In this document: positions 7,491 through 17,000 of the stretch, one piece after another | Layout of the letters: every line of letters starts with the position of its first letter | How positions within the stretch are numbered: the stretch's first letter is position 1 | From: an uncultured Solirubrobacteraceae bacterium | Lineage (GTDB): Bacteria > Actinomycetota > Thermoleophilia > Solirubrobacterales > Solirubrobacteraceae | DNA length: 22,617 nucleotides | Assembly: GCA_902806215.1 (NCBI GenBank) | Contig: CADCVT010000149.1 | Span: 1 to 22,617, forward strand | Reading direction: 5' to 3' | Translations under genes and position numbers: made by a program | Notes under the pieces: model-generated | The model's database searches: none | The model's input: the letters and a program-made list of their open reading frames with translations, nothing else | What the model was told of the DNA's origin: nothing

Positions 7491-8641
7491 CGCCCCCCGA
7501 GACCGCGGCCGCCCGGCTGCGCGCCGCATCGCCCGTGATCGACGCCCTCGGCGACGCCTGGATCGTGGGCGGAGCGGTCCGCGACGCGATGCTCGGGCTG
7601 CCCGCGGGCAAGGACCTCGACGTCGTCGATCCGGTCGACGGCGTGGCGCGCGCACGGGAGCTTCACCGCCTCCTCGGCGGCGTCCTGACGGTCCACGACC
7701 GCTTCGGGACGGCGACCGTCACCGTCGACGGCTGGAGCGTCGACGTCGCCACCGCCCGCGCCGAGCGCTACCCGCGCCCCGGCGCGCTGCCCGAGGTGAG
7801 CGTCCCCGCGCCGCTGACCGAGGACCTCGTGCGGCGCGACTTCACCGTCAACGCGATCGCGCTGCGACCTGACGGCGAGGTGCTGGCGTTCCCGGGCGCG
7901 CTCGACGACCTGCTGACGCGCCGCCTGACCGTCCTGCACCCGAGCAGCTTCCGCGACGACCCGACGCGTCTGTACCGGCTGGCGCGCTACGAGGCGCGGC
8001 TCGGCTTCGGCGTCGACCACGAGACCGAGGGACTCGCCCGCGAGGCGTTCGCCGCGGGCGCGCCGGCCACGGCGGGCGCGGCGCGGATCGGCAACGAGGT
8101 GCTGCTCCTGCTGGCCGAGGAGCCCGAGGTCGCGATCCGCGGGCTCGAGCTGCTGCGGTCGCTCGGCGCCGACGGGCTCGAGGTCGACCGCGAGCTGCTG
8201 CGCCGGGCGGGCGCGCTGCTGCCGGACGGGTTGCCGCACGGGCCGCTCCTGCTCGCCGCGGTGTGCGGCGGCGTCCCGGACGGCTGGCACGTCGAGAACC
8301 CGGGCCCGGTGCTCGACGCGGCCCGGGATCCGGCCGGGCTGGCGGCGGAGATGAGAGCGGCGGTGAAGCCATCAGACCTCCACCGAGTGCTGAGGGGCCG
8401 CACCGCCGAGGCGGCCGCGCTCGCGGGAGCCCACGGAGCCGAGCCGCAGGCTCGTTCGTGGTTCGACGACATCCGCCACGTGAAGCTCGAGATCCGAGGA
8501 GAGGACCTTGTCGCTGCGGGGATCCCACCCGGCCCAGAGATCGGGGCAAAGCTCGAGGAGGCACTCCGCAAGCGCCTCGACGAGGGAATCTCCGGACGCG
8601 ACGCGGAGCTCGCGGCCGCGCTGGCCCACGTCCCCCGGTGA
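7481..8641 (+). CDS. cca: CCA tRNA nucleotidyltransferase / poly(A) polymerase family
   Basis: 386 residues. The nucleotidyltransferase head has WIVGGAVRDAMLG (27-39), the metal-binding DLD (45-47), RFGTATVTVDGWSVDVA (74-90), the RRDFTVNAIAL motif (118-128) and the ERA-like DPTRLYRLARYEARLGF (160-176). The C-terminus carries VKLEIRGEDLVAAGIPPGPEIGAKL, the domain seen at the end of many class II tRNA nucleotidyltransferases. The expected role is adding or repairing the 3' CCA of tRNAs. I see no HD phosphohydrolase domain, so this is the shorter form of the family. The ATG at 7481 leaves ~28 residues before the first motif, as usual; no Shine-Dalgarno is visible and the divergent gene starts 8 bp away. 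It is followed by two REP-like palindromes. Confidence 0.9.
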   Translation: MVLTPPETAAARLRAASPVIDALGDAWIVGGAVRDAMLGLPAGKDLDVVDPVDGVARARELHRLLGGVLTVHDRFGTATVTVDGWSVDVATARAERYPRPGALPEVSVPAPLTEDLVRRDFTVNAIALRPDGEVLAFPGALDDLLTRRLTVLHPSSFRDDPTRLYRLARYEARLGFGVDHETEGLAREAFAAGAPATAGAARIGNEVLLLLAEEPEVAIRGLELLRSLGADGLEVDRELLRRAGALLPDGLPHGPLLLAAVCGGVPDGWHVENPGPVLDAARDPAGLAAEMRAAVKPSDLHRVLRGRTAEAAALAGAHGAEPQARSWFDDIRHVKLEIRGEDLVAAGIPPGPEIGAKLEEALRKRLDEGISGRDAELAAALAHVPR

Positions 8642-8648
8642 AACAGAA

Positions 8649-8667
8649 GGGGTCAGACCCCCTTACG
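8649..8667. repeat. REP-like palindrome, copy 1
   Basis: GGGGTCAGACCCCCTTACG lies 7 bp after the stop codon of the nucleotidyltransferase gene. Its first 13 bases are a perfect palindrome, GGGGTC-A-GACCCC, followed by a conserved CTTACG flank. An identical 19-bp copy sits at 8717-8735. Palindromes of this GGGGTC/GACCCC type are known to me as dispersed REP-like elements in many bacteria and are often mobilised by REP-associated tyrosine transposases; no transposase is present here. It may also act as a transcript-end hairpin. Confidence 0.75.
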
Positions 8668-8716
8668 CGGTTTTGCAGGGCGTTCGGGCTTCGCGTCCAC
8701 GTTTGACGTAGTGAGC

Positions 8717-8735
8717 GGGGTCAGACCCCCTTACG
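8717..8735. repeat. REP-like palindrome, copy 2
   Basis: This is an exact 19-bp copy of the element at 8649-8667, in the same orientation and starting 68 bp later. The 49-bp spacer between the copies (8668-8716) is unrelated and non-coding. The same GGGGTC-A-GACCCC hairpin is present. Together the pair fills most of the 149-bp gap before pgeF. Confidence 0.75.
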
Positions 8736-8774
8736 GGGCTACGGCTCTTCCTCCGCGGTTGTTCGTCTTGCGAC

Positions 8775-8780
8775 TAGCCT
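8775..8780 (+). promoter_or_regulatory. Candidate -10 box for pgeF-yggS
   Basis: TAGCCT matches TANNNT and ends 10 nt before the ATG at 8791, so transcription would start very close to the start codon. No convincing -35 box is visible at the usual distance. The REP-like pair lies just upstream and would insulate this promoter from the preceding gene. Weak call. Confidence 0.25.
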
Positions 8781-8790
8781 CGGACGGAGC

Positions 8791-9531
8791 ATGAGCGCCC
8801 CGGCATCGATCGAGCTCGAGCAGCCCTTCGCGTGGGACGGCGACCACGTCGCCGTCGATCTCGGCGGCGGCGCGCGCGGCCTCTTCACGACCCGGCGCGG
8901 TGGGGTCTCCGAGCCGCCGTACGACTCGCTGAACCTCGGGCGCTTCACCGACGACGACCCTGCGGCGGTCCAGCGCAACTGGCAGGTCCTCCACGGCCTC
9001 GTCGGCGGGGAACGGCTCATGCTCGCCGCGGAGCAGGTCCATGGCATCACCGTCACGCGCTTTCGCGACGAGCGCGACGAGCGCCCGGCGCACGCCGATG
9101 GGCAGGCGACGGCGTACGAACCGTCGATGGCGATCGTGCTCACCGCCGACTGCCTGCCGGTCCTGCTCGCCGCCGACGGCGCGGTCGCCGCGATCCACGC
9201 CGGGTGGCGCGGCCTCGCCGGAGGCGTCCTCGAGGAGGGCGTCGCCGCCCTGCACGACCTCGGCGCGACCGGCCCGGTCGTCGCCGCGATCGGGCCCGGG
9301 GCGTGCGGGCGCTGCTACGAGGTCGGCGACGAGGTGCGCGAGGCGTTCGGCCTCGAAGCCGCCGGAGGCCCGGCTCCCATCGACCTCAAGGCGATCGCCC
9401 GCGACAAGCTGGCCGGCGCGACCGTCCACGACGTCGGCCTGTGCACGATGTGCACGGACGGGCTCTTCTTCTCGCACCGGGCTGACGGCGGCGTCACCGG
9501 ACGCCAGGCGGGGGTCGCGTGGAGGGCGTGA
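8791..9531 (+). CDS. pgeF: Multicopper polyphenol oxidase / purine nucleoside phosphorylase (YfiH/PgeF family)
   Basis: 246 residues, a full-length family member. Motifs in order: LFTTRRGGVSEPPYDSLNLG (31-50), EQVHGITV (81-88) with His84, LTADCLPVLLA (118-128) with Cys121, AIHAGWRGLAGGVLEEGV (134-151) with His136, IGPGACGRCYEVGDEV and LCTMCTDGLFFSHRADGGVTGR. His84, Cys121 and His136 are the conserved metal-site residues. Members were first described as laccases; several act on purine nucleosides and one edits peptidoglycan precursors (PgeF). In actinobacteria this gene usually lies between ftsZ and yggS. Here ftsZ is absent upstream, but yggS overlaps its end and sepF follows, so the rest of the division-linked order is kept. 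Confidence 0.95.
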   Translation: MSAPASIELEQPFAWDGDHVAVDLGGGARGLFTTRRGGVSEPPYDSLNLGRFTDDDPAAVQRNWQVLHGLVGGERLMLAAEQVHGITVTRFRDERDERPAHADGQATAYEPSMAIVLTADCLPVLLAADGAVAAIHAGWRGLAGGVLEEGVAALHDLGATGPVVAAIGPGACGRCYEVGDEVREAFGLEAAGGPAPIDLKAIARDKLAGATVHDVGLCTMCTDGLFFSHRADGGVTGRQAGVAWRA

Positions 9532-10166
9532 CCCGGCGGTCGTTCGACGACGTCACCGCCGAGCGCGTCGCGCGCAACCTCCGCGAGATCCGCGACGAGA
9601 TCGGCCGCGACGACGTCGAGATCGTCGCCGCGGTGAAGTACCTGTCGGTCGACGCGCTCGGCGCGCTGGCCGAGGCGGGGCTGACGACGGTGGGGGAGAA
9701 CCGGGCGCAGGAGCTCGAGGCCAAGGTCGCCGCGCACCCCGGCGTCTTCACGTGGGACTTCATCGGCCAGCTGCAGTCGCGCAAGGTCAGGGTGCTGGCC
9801 CCGCTCGTCCGGCGGATCCACTCCGTCGCGAGCGACAGCGCCCTCAAGGAGCTCGGCAAGCACGGCCGCGACGACCTGGAGATCCTCGTCGAGATCAACA
9901 TCGCCGGCGAGGAGGGCAAGGCAGGGATCGCGCCCGGCGATCTCGCCGCGTTCATCGAGCGCTCGCCCATCGCGCCGGCCGGCCTGATGACGATGCCGCC
10001 ACGCGCCGAGGACCCGGAGGACAGCCGCCGCTGGTTCGCCGCGCTGCGCGATCTCGCCGAGGCCCACGGCCTCCGACACCTCTCCATGGGGACGACCCAG
10101 GACTTCGCCGTGGCCGCCCAGGAGGGGGCCACGATCGTCCGCATCGGCACCCGCCTCTTCACGTGA
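9519..10166 (+). CDS. yggS: YggS/PLPBP family pyridoxal-phosphate homeostasis protein
   Basis: 215 residues. The PLP-binding lysine lies in VAAVKYLSV (Lys40). Further family motifs are VGENRAQELEAK, WDFIGQLQSRKVR (the WHFIGxLQxNK equivalent), ILVEINIAGEEGKAGI, GLMTMPPRAEDPE and the C-terminal SMGTTQDFAVAAQEGATIVRIG. It is a single-domain fold-type III PLP carrier that balances free PLP and amino-acid pools, with no known catalytic reaction. The reading frame allows GTG at 9519 (13-bp overlap with pgeF) or GTG at 9528 (the common 4-bp GTGA overlap); I cannot decide between them. Either way it is translationally coupled to pgeF. Confidence 0.95.
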   Translation: MEGVTRRSFDDVTAERVARNLREIRDEIGRDDVEIVAAVKYLSVDALGALAEAGLTTVGENRAQELEAKVAAHPGVFTWDFIGQLQSRKVRVLAPLVRRIHSVASDSALKELGKHGRDDLEILVEINIAGEEGKAGIAPGDLAAFIERSPIAPAGLMTMPPRAEDPEDSRRWFAALRDLAEAHGLRHLSMGTTQDFAVAAQEGATIVRIGTRLFT

Positions 10167-10192
10167 ACGCAGGACAATTGCCGGTGACGGCG

Positions 10193-10198
10193 TAAACT
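10193..10198 (+). promoter_or_regulatory. Candidate -10 box for sepF
   Basis: TAAACT matches TANNNT and ends 10 nt before the sepF ATG at 10209, inside the 42-bp yggS-sepF gap. It stands out because the surroundings are very GC-rich. No good -35 is seen. It would give sepF an extra, nearly leaderless promoter besides read-through from pgeF-yggS. Confidence 0.3.
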
Positions 10199-10208
10199 CG
10201 GCCGGTAG

Positions 10209-10766
10209 ATGGCCTTCAAGGACTCCTTCCACAAGGGACTCGTGTACTTCGGTCTCGCCGAGGACCGCGAGCACCAGGAGCCGCCCGACGAGCCGGACTT
10301 CGAGCCCGAGGCGCAGCTCGAGGACCGCTATCGCGAGCGCCCCAACGTTCGGCGGCTCAGCACGCGACGCCGTCGCGACGAGATCGACGACATCTTCGCC
10401 GACGACGACGAGGTCGGCGGACGCCCGACCACGGTCCTGCGGCCGGTCGGCGGCAGCGGAGGTGGGCGCGCAACACGCAACGGCGGCGACGTCCGCGTGC
10501 ACCTCGTCCACCCCAAGTCCTTCAACGACGCCCAGCAGATCGCGGACAAGTTCAAGGAGTCCGTGCCCGTGATCCTGAACCTCCAGGGCGTCGAGACCGA
10601 CCTGTCCAAGCGCCTGATCGACTTCGCCTCCGGGCTCACCTACGCGCTCGACGGCGGCATGCAGCGCATCGCCGACAAGGTCTTCATGCTCACGCCGCGC
10701 AACGTGGAGATCTCCGCGGAAGAGCGCGCTCGCCTCATAGAAAAAGGCTTCTTCAACCAGTCCTGA
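10209..10766 (+). CDS. sepF: Cell division protein SepF
   Basis: 185 residues. An N-terminal amphipathic segment (MAFKDSFHKGLVYFGLAED, about 1-19) would bind the membrane. An acidic and Arg-rich disordered linker (about 20-92) follows, then the SepF core (about 95-176): VHLVHPKSFNDAQQIADKF, VPVILNLQGVETDLSKRLIDF, ASGLTYALDGGMQRIADKVF and MLTPRNVEIS. SepF tethers FtsZ to the membrane in Gram-positive and other FtsA-lacking bacteria; this supports an actinobacterial host. It lies 42 bp after yggS. The genes that often follow it (yggT, divIVA) are absent, and the toxin island starts 300 bp downstream. Confidence 0.96.
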   Translation: MAFKDSFHKGLVYFGLAEDREHQEPPDEPDFEPEAQLEDRYRERPNVRRLSTRRRRDEIDDIFADDDEVGGRPTTVLRPVGGSGGGRATRNGGDVRVHLVHPKSFNDAQQIADKFKESVPVILNLQGVETDLSKRLIDFASGLTYALDGGMQRIADKVFMLTPRNVEISAEERARLIEKGFFNQS

Positions 10767-10871
10767 CGGGCGCCGGGCAGGTCGAGGCGCCGAAGCGGGG
10801 GACGGAGATCCAACCCACTCCGGCGCACTCAGGTCGACGTCAGCGCCAGGCGGTGACGAGCCGCTGGCTCG

Positions 10872-10892
10872 GCCGACATGTTCATTGTCGGC
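10872..10892. promoter_or_regulatory. Perfect 7-bp inverted repeat (operator or hairpin)
   Basis: GCCGACA and TGTCGGC flank a 7-base centre (TGTTCAT). It has no T-run after it on the plus strand, so it is not a classical intrinsic terminator. It lies about 70-90 bp upstream of the candidate RHS promoter and could be a regulator-binding site. Function unknown. Confidence 0.4.
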
Positions 10893-10962
10893 ACACAACC
10901 CCCAGAAGTCGAGGACTGCACGGATTCGCCTCTCGTACATCCGTCCAGGGACTTGACGGTGT

Positions 10963-10992
10963 TTGACCGGTCGACAAGTGTGCCTCTACCGA
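10963..10992 (+). promoter_or_regulatory. Candidate promoter of the RHS toxin gene
   Basis: TTGACC (10963-10968), an 18-bp spacer and TACCGA (10987-10992) resemble a housekeeping sigma promoter. A second TTGACG lies 10 bp upstream (10953-10958). The -35 region contains the palindrome GACCGGTC (10965-10972), which could bind a regulator. The resulting leader would be roughly 70 nt, carrying the Shine-Dalgarno just before 11067. Motif match only. Confidence 0.4.
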
Positions 10993-11066
10993 TCGGGTGA
11001 CTCCCGGTCGCGGGGCAGGAAGTGACGAGCCTCCCCATCCCATAGCCCAAAGAGGGGACGGAGAAC

Positions 11067-14000
11067 ATGCGGTTTGGTGCGACCTGGCGGCGCGTTATTC
11101 GCGCTGCGCAGATGTCGGACGCCATCGAGGAGCAACGAGCTCGTCAGGCGCACCGACCCTTGGACCCTGCTCGATCCGGGTCCCTGATCGGCATGCTCGT
11201 CGCGGCCCTCGCGATGACGCTGCTCGCCGTGGCGTTCGCCTCGGCGCAGACCGCCGAGCAGGAGGACGCGCGCAAGGACGACGTCATGCGCTACGCGAAC
11301 CTCTCCGACGCCCAGGCGTGGTCGCTCGCGCGACGCGTGCTGCCAGAGGACCCCGACGCGTTGCCGCTCGGCGAACGCCTCGGCGTGAGCACCAAGGCCC
11401 GCGCCAGTCAGGCCGGCGGCAAGGCCGCCAAGCCCGGCGCGGTCGAGTACCTCTCCGACCACACCGCGGTGGTCAAGAGCACGGACGCCAAGGCGCCCTC
11501 CACCTTCGTCTCTTCGGCTGCGCCCCTGCGCGCCAAGGACACCGACGGCCAGCTTCGACCGGTCGACCTGCGCCTCAAGCCGCGCGGCCGCTCCTACCTC
11601 GCGCCCGAGAACGCCGGCACCGACGTGCTGCTCTCGCGCACGCTGCGCCGGAGCTCTCTGCTCCGCGACGCCGGCCTGACGGTCCGGCCGCTCATGCCGG
11701 CCGGAGGGCGCGTCACCGCCCGCCAGGCCGCGACCGCCTTCTTCGCCAACGCCGGCACCAGCACCGACGTCACCCTCTCCGCCGAGGCTGGCGGCCTGCA
11801 GGCGATGTGGGTCCTGCGCTCGCCCGCCAGCCCGCAGCGCGTGCGCCTCGCCCTCGGCTCCAAGCAGGGCCTGAAGGTCACGCCGCGCAAGCACGGCGCC
11901 TTCCTGCTGCGCGACGGCAAGCGCCGCGCGGTCGCCCGCGTCCTGCCTCCGGTCGCGTGGGACGCCGACGGCAAGACCGTCGCCGTGCGCGCCTCGAACC
12001 GCGGCTCGACGCTCGTCTACGACGTGGCGCACCGTCAGCGCTCGGTCCGCTACCCGATCGTGCTCGACCCGTCGATCATCACCGAGAGCTTCAACGGCGC
12101 GACGTCGACCGACTTCGCCGGATGGACCCAGGCGACCGGCGCGAGCGCCGGCCACACCGGCGCCACCACCGGCACCCGCGGCAACGGGCTCTACCTGAAC
12201 TTCTCGGGCCTCGCCACGGACCCGGCCGGCAAGCACGAGTGGCAGTACAAGGCGCCCGGCCAGGCGATCATCACCCGCTTCGCCAGCAGCATCGTGACCC
12301 TCGCGCCGACGCCGACGACCGTCGCCACCTGCGCGCGCCTCGGCATCAAGACGAGCACCGGCGTCGGTCAGGCCGGCGGCACGCAGAGCTGCCCCGCCGT
12401 GCCGACCACGCCCGCGGGTCAGACCACGGCGACGGTCGCCGCGCAGACGTTCACGAAGAGCGCGGACACCGCGAGCCGCTCGAACATCGCGTACTTCTCG
12501 CACGAGCAGCCCACCGGCCTCACGGCCGCGAGCGCGTTCATGCAGGCGCCGACGATCGACCTGACGGACACCGACGCGCCGACGATCGGCACGACGTACG
12601 TGTCCTCCCCGAACCACGCCAACTGGGTCAAGGGCGGCCCGATGTACCTGCGCCCGACGCTGTCGGACCCGGGCCTCGGCGCGAAGAGCGCGACGATCAA
12701 GCGCTCCGACGGGTGGACCCTGGACACGGACACCCACGCGTGCACCGGCCTCCGCACCAGCCGCTGCGCCGCGACCTGGAGCGGTGTCACCTACACGCCG
12801 CAGCTCGACTTCAACACCCATGACATGTGGGAGGGCCAGCACGCGGTGACGATCACCGCGACCGACGTCGTCGGCAACACGGCGACCGCCACGCCGGTGC
12901 TGAAGATCGACCGCAGGCCCCCGTCGCTGGACTTCGGCAACGAGCTCAACGACTGGCCGTTCGTCAAAGACACGACGAAGAACCTCTGGATCGGCGCCTA
13001 CGACGGCGACGTCAACCAGACCGACGTCAAGCATCAGCGCTCCGGCGTCGGCCGGCTCGCCGTGTCGATCAACGGCACGGCCCAGGCGCCCGACTCGACC
13101 CAGACCTGCGCCCACGGCTGCTCGCTGTCGCGCACCGTCGCGGTCAACGGTGCCAACCTCAGCCACGGTGCGCAGATCGTGCGCGTGACGGCGACCGACC
13201 AGGCGCTCAACGCGGACACGATCGACGTCCCGGTCTTCGTCGACAAGAAGGGTCCGCAGCTGACCCTGAGCGGGCCGCTCAAGGACGCGGCCGGCTCGCC
13301 GCTGACCAAGGAGAGCTACCGCCTGCACGTCGACGCCCACGACGGCGTCCCCGGCGGCCTCGAGCGTCAGTCGGGCGTCGACCACATCGAGATCCTGTGG
13401 GACCAGGGAGCCGGGCGACAGCGCCTGGACTACCTGCACCGCGCCTGCGCGACCGACTCGTGCTCGTCGGACCACGACTACACGTTCGAGCCGCGACGCT
13501 TCTCGGCTCCGGGCACGCTCATCGTGCGCTCGGTCGACGACCTCGGCAACGCGAGCGAGTCGCTCCTGTCGCTCACGCCCGGCGCGACCACGTTCGACAC
13601 GACGAGCCTCACCGGACTCGAGGAGTACATGCAGTACGACACGGCCGAGGCCGGCGGCGGGTCGCGCATGCACATCAACCAGACCACCGGCAACGCGGTC
13701 TGGAACATCCTCCCGATGACGAACCCCGGCCGTGGCCTGTCCACGTTCGCGAACGTCACCTACAACAGCCAGCAGAAGACCGACGCGACCTCGTACAAGG
13801 AGATCGGGCCCGGCTTCTCGCTCGGCATCTCGTCGGTCACCCGCGTCAACGAGCCGCTCGACACCACGCGTGACGCCACGTTCGGCGAGATCGCGATGGT
13901 CGACCCCGACGGCACGCGGCACGTGTTCCGCAAGAACGGGACCTACTACGAGCCGCCCCCGGGCGTCCAGCTGCACCTGCGCAAGTTCTCGAGCGAGTTC

Positions 14001-17000
14001 TCGCGCTGGTGGGCGATGACGCGTCCCGACGGCGTCACGTACTTCTTCGACCGCAACGGCTTCGCGTCGTCGATCGAGGACCGCACGAACAACATCCTGC
14101 GCTTCACGTACGAGATCGTCGCGACGACCTCGACCGCGAGCTGCCCGGTGTGGGGCCTCAACGAGACCTCCCCGCTGCCGGCCGGCTGCCGCCAGCGCCT
14201 CGTCGCCGTGACCGACTCGGCCGGCGTCCTCGAGAACGCGCCGAACCGCAGCGTGCGGCTCGCGTACACGTCGAACGCCGGTCCGATCGCGTCGGTCACC
14301 GACCACGCCGGCCGCGTCATGGCCTTCACCTACAGCGGCGGCCGCCTGACCGCGCTGTCGAAGGCCGACGCGTCGCCCGACGAGCGGACGTTCCGCTTCT
14401 TCTACGGCGGCTACGGCATCGCCGCGGTGCAGGACCCGCGTGGCGCGGAGACGCGCCTGACCCATGGGACCGGCTACCTGGCGAAGCTCGCCGGGACCAC
14501 GCCCGCCGCCGACGTGCTGTCCGACGTCCGCGTCGAGGCGGTCCGCCAGCGTGACCTGCGCAACCGTCGCTACACGTACGGCAAGTCACCGACCGGCGCC
14601 GCCGCGCAGTTCGAGACCCGCGCGTCCGACGCCCGCAGCGAGACGACCGTCTACCAGACCGATCACCGCGGCCGCACGCTGAGGCTGACCGACCCGCGCG
14701 GCACGTCCTCGACGCTGCGCTGGGACGGTGACAACAACGTCACCCAGATGAGCGAGGCGGGCGGGACGTCCGACGAGGCGATCACCTCGATGGCCTACAA
14801 CGAGCACGGCCAGCTGCGCTGGATCAGCGACCCGATGGACAACCGCACCGAGCTGTCGTACATCGTCGGCGAGGGCGTCCACCAGGCCGAGGGCGGTGAG
14901 GGCCGCGGCGCGTTCGTGTCCGACCTCAACCGCATCGAGCACCCGAACGGCGTCGCCACCGGCGCCCCGGACGACTTCACCGAGCTCTTCCAGATCGACG
15001 CGCGCGGCAACGTCGTCGCGCGCCGTGACCAGGAGGGCAACTGGGCCAACACCCAGTTCGACTCGTTCGGCCGCGTCGTCCGCGAGACCGACCAGGTCGG
15101 CAACGTCACGCGCTACGAGCAGTTCGACGCGAACGGCATGCCGCGCGTGGTCATCGACCCGAAGGACGGTCGCTCGGAGTACCGCTACGACGACGTCGGC
15201 AACCTGCTGGCCACGACCGACCCGCGCGGTGCCGAGTTCGGCAGCCTGCGTGACCCGCAGTTCCGGTTCCAGGCGCGCTTCGAGTACGACGCGCACGACC
15301 AGATGGTCAAGGAGATCCTGCCCAAGGACTCCCGCGTCGGCGCGTTCATCACCCGCAGCTACGACTACGACATCAACGGCAACGAGCAGCGCTCGGTCGA
15401 CGGCGCAGGCGCCGCGACGACGCAGGAGTTCGACGAGATGGACCGCCCGGTCGCGATCAAGTCGCCGTCGGTCCCGCACGACGGCGAGGAGGCCGGCGCG
15501 CAGGAGATCACGCGGCGCACCTACGACGGTGAGGGCAACATCACCCGCGAGCAGCAGCCGCGCGGTGACGAGGACCAGAGCACCGACCAGGACTTCTCGA
15601 CCGACTACGAGTACGACGCCGAAGGCAACCTGGTCGTCGCCCGCCGTCACGACTACAAGGACGGCAAGCGCACCTCGCTCATCACCTCGATGGGCTACGA
15701 CCTCCGCGGCAACATGACCCGCTTCGTCGACCCGCGTGAGAACGCGGAAGGCGATGGCGACACGCCGCTCGGCAACGTCGCCGAGGGCGACCTCCGGTAC
15801 GAGTACAAGTACGACAAGGCGAACCGGAAGATCGAGCAGATCGAGGATCCGACGAACCTGTGGATGTCGACGGGGTACACGTACGACCGCAACGACAACC
15901 TCATCAAGGTCCGCGACCCGCGCTGGAACGAGGCCCGGCGTGAGTTCGATCAGCGCGACATGCTCGTCGCCGAGATCGACACGCTCGGCCGGCGCACCAA
16001 GTACGAGCGCCGCGCCGACGGCAAGGTCGACTCGAAGCTGTCGCCGCGCTTCTTCGAGCACTGGTCCGACGACAACGAGTTCCGCGAGAAGCTGATCTAC
16101 GACGGCCTCGGCAACATCGTCGAGCGTCAGATCCCGCGCTGGGACGGCGGCGTCGACCCGAAGGTCGCGTACAAGTGGCGCTACCACCGCGACGCGGTCG
16201 GCAACCCGACGGTCATCACCGACCCGCGCGGCGTCGAGACCGAGAACACGTTCCTCGACTCGGGCGACCTGAAGACCACGACCCGTCCCGACCTGTGGAC
16301 GTCCGACGGCACCAAGCTGAAGGAGAAGGAGTGGCGTGAGATCGGCAACCAGGGCTCGGAGCCCGAGCTGCCGACCGGCGAGGGTGAGGGCGACCACGGC
16401 TCGGTCGGCCAGGAGAACATGCCCGGCCTGCTCCCGAAGGCCGGCAAGGTCCAGTTCGGCTACGACCCGGAGCTGCGTCTCGCGCTGGTCACCGAGCTCG
16501 CCTCGAACACCGCCACGACGATGACGCGTGACGCGATGGGCCGGACGGTGAAGGTCCGCCGTCCGTTCGACCAGGCCGCCTCTCGCTTCATCGAGGAGAG
16601 CACGACCTACGACCGCAACGGCAACCAGGTCGCGCAGACCGACGGCGAGGGCAACACCTGGCGGACGGAGTACGACCAGTTCGACCGGCCGGTGCGGCAG
16701 ATCGCACCGGGCGCCAGCGACGGCTCGCCCGACATCACCAAGACCGTCTACAGCGCCAACGACCTGCCGACCGAGATCACCGATCCGCGCGGCAACACCG
16801 AGACCCGCTGCTACGACACCGCCGACCGCCTCATCGAGGAGATCGACGCCGAGGGCAACGACACCTCGACGCGCTACGACGAGAACGGCAACGTCGTCCG
16901 GAAGACCGCGCCCAAGGGGAACCCGAAGTGGAACCCGGGTGACGGCTGCTACCCGGCCGACCTCCCGGAGGAGAACGCCTACGGGACGTACATGTCCTAC

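Larger units (their letters stand above)
10767..11066. other. 300-bp leader region between sepF and the RHS gene
   Basis: No credible gene is seen on either strand. Contents in order: a weak GGCGCC...GGCGCC inverted repeat (10769-10774 and 10786-10791) just after sepF, possibly its terminator; a 7-bp perfect inverted repeat (10872-10892); -35/-10-like motifs around 10953-10992; and a purine-rich stretch ending in GGGGACGGAGAAC immediately before the RHS ATG, serving as ribosome-binding site. The region looks less GC-rich than its flanks by eye. Confidence 0.6.

Noticed and set aside
7473..7655. N-terminal extension of the beta-propeller gene (about 61 codons)
   Set aside because: The extension is almost all Arg/Pro/Ala and antisense to the conserved VGGAVRD/DLD region of cca; the ATG at 7472 precedes a proper signal or anchor.
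8649..8735. CRISPR-like repeat-spacer unit
   Set aside because: Only two copies of a 19-bp palindrome with one 49-bp spacer and no cas genes; REP-like elements explain it better.
10769..10791. Strong intrinsic terminator after sepF
   Set aside because: The GGCGCC pair gives only a 6-bp stem with an 11-base loop and no T-run; noted only as a weak possibility.
10986..14465. A 1159-codon minus-strand open frame opposite the RHS gene start
   Set aside because: Low-complexity Arg/Val/Ala/Asp translation without domains; the plus strand holds a clear RHS protein.
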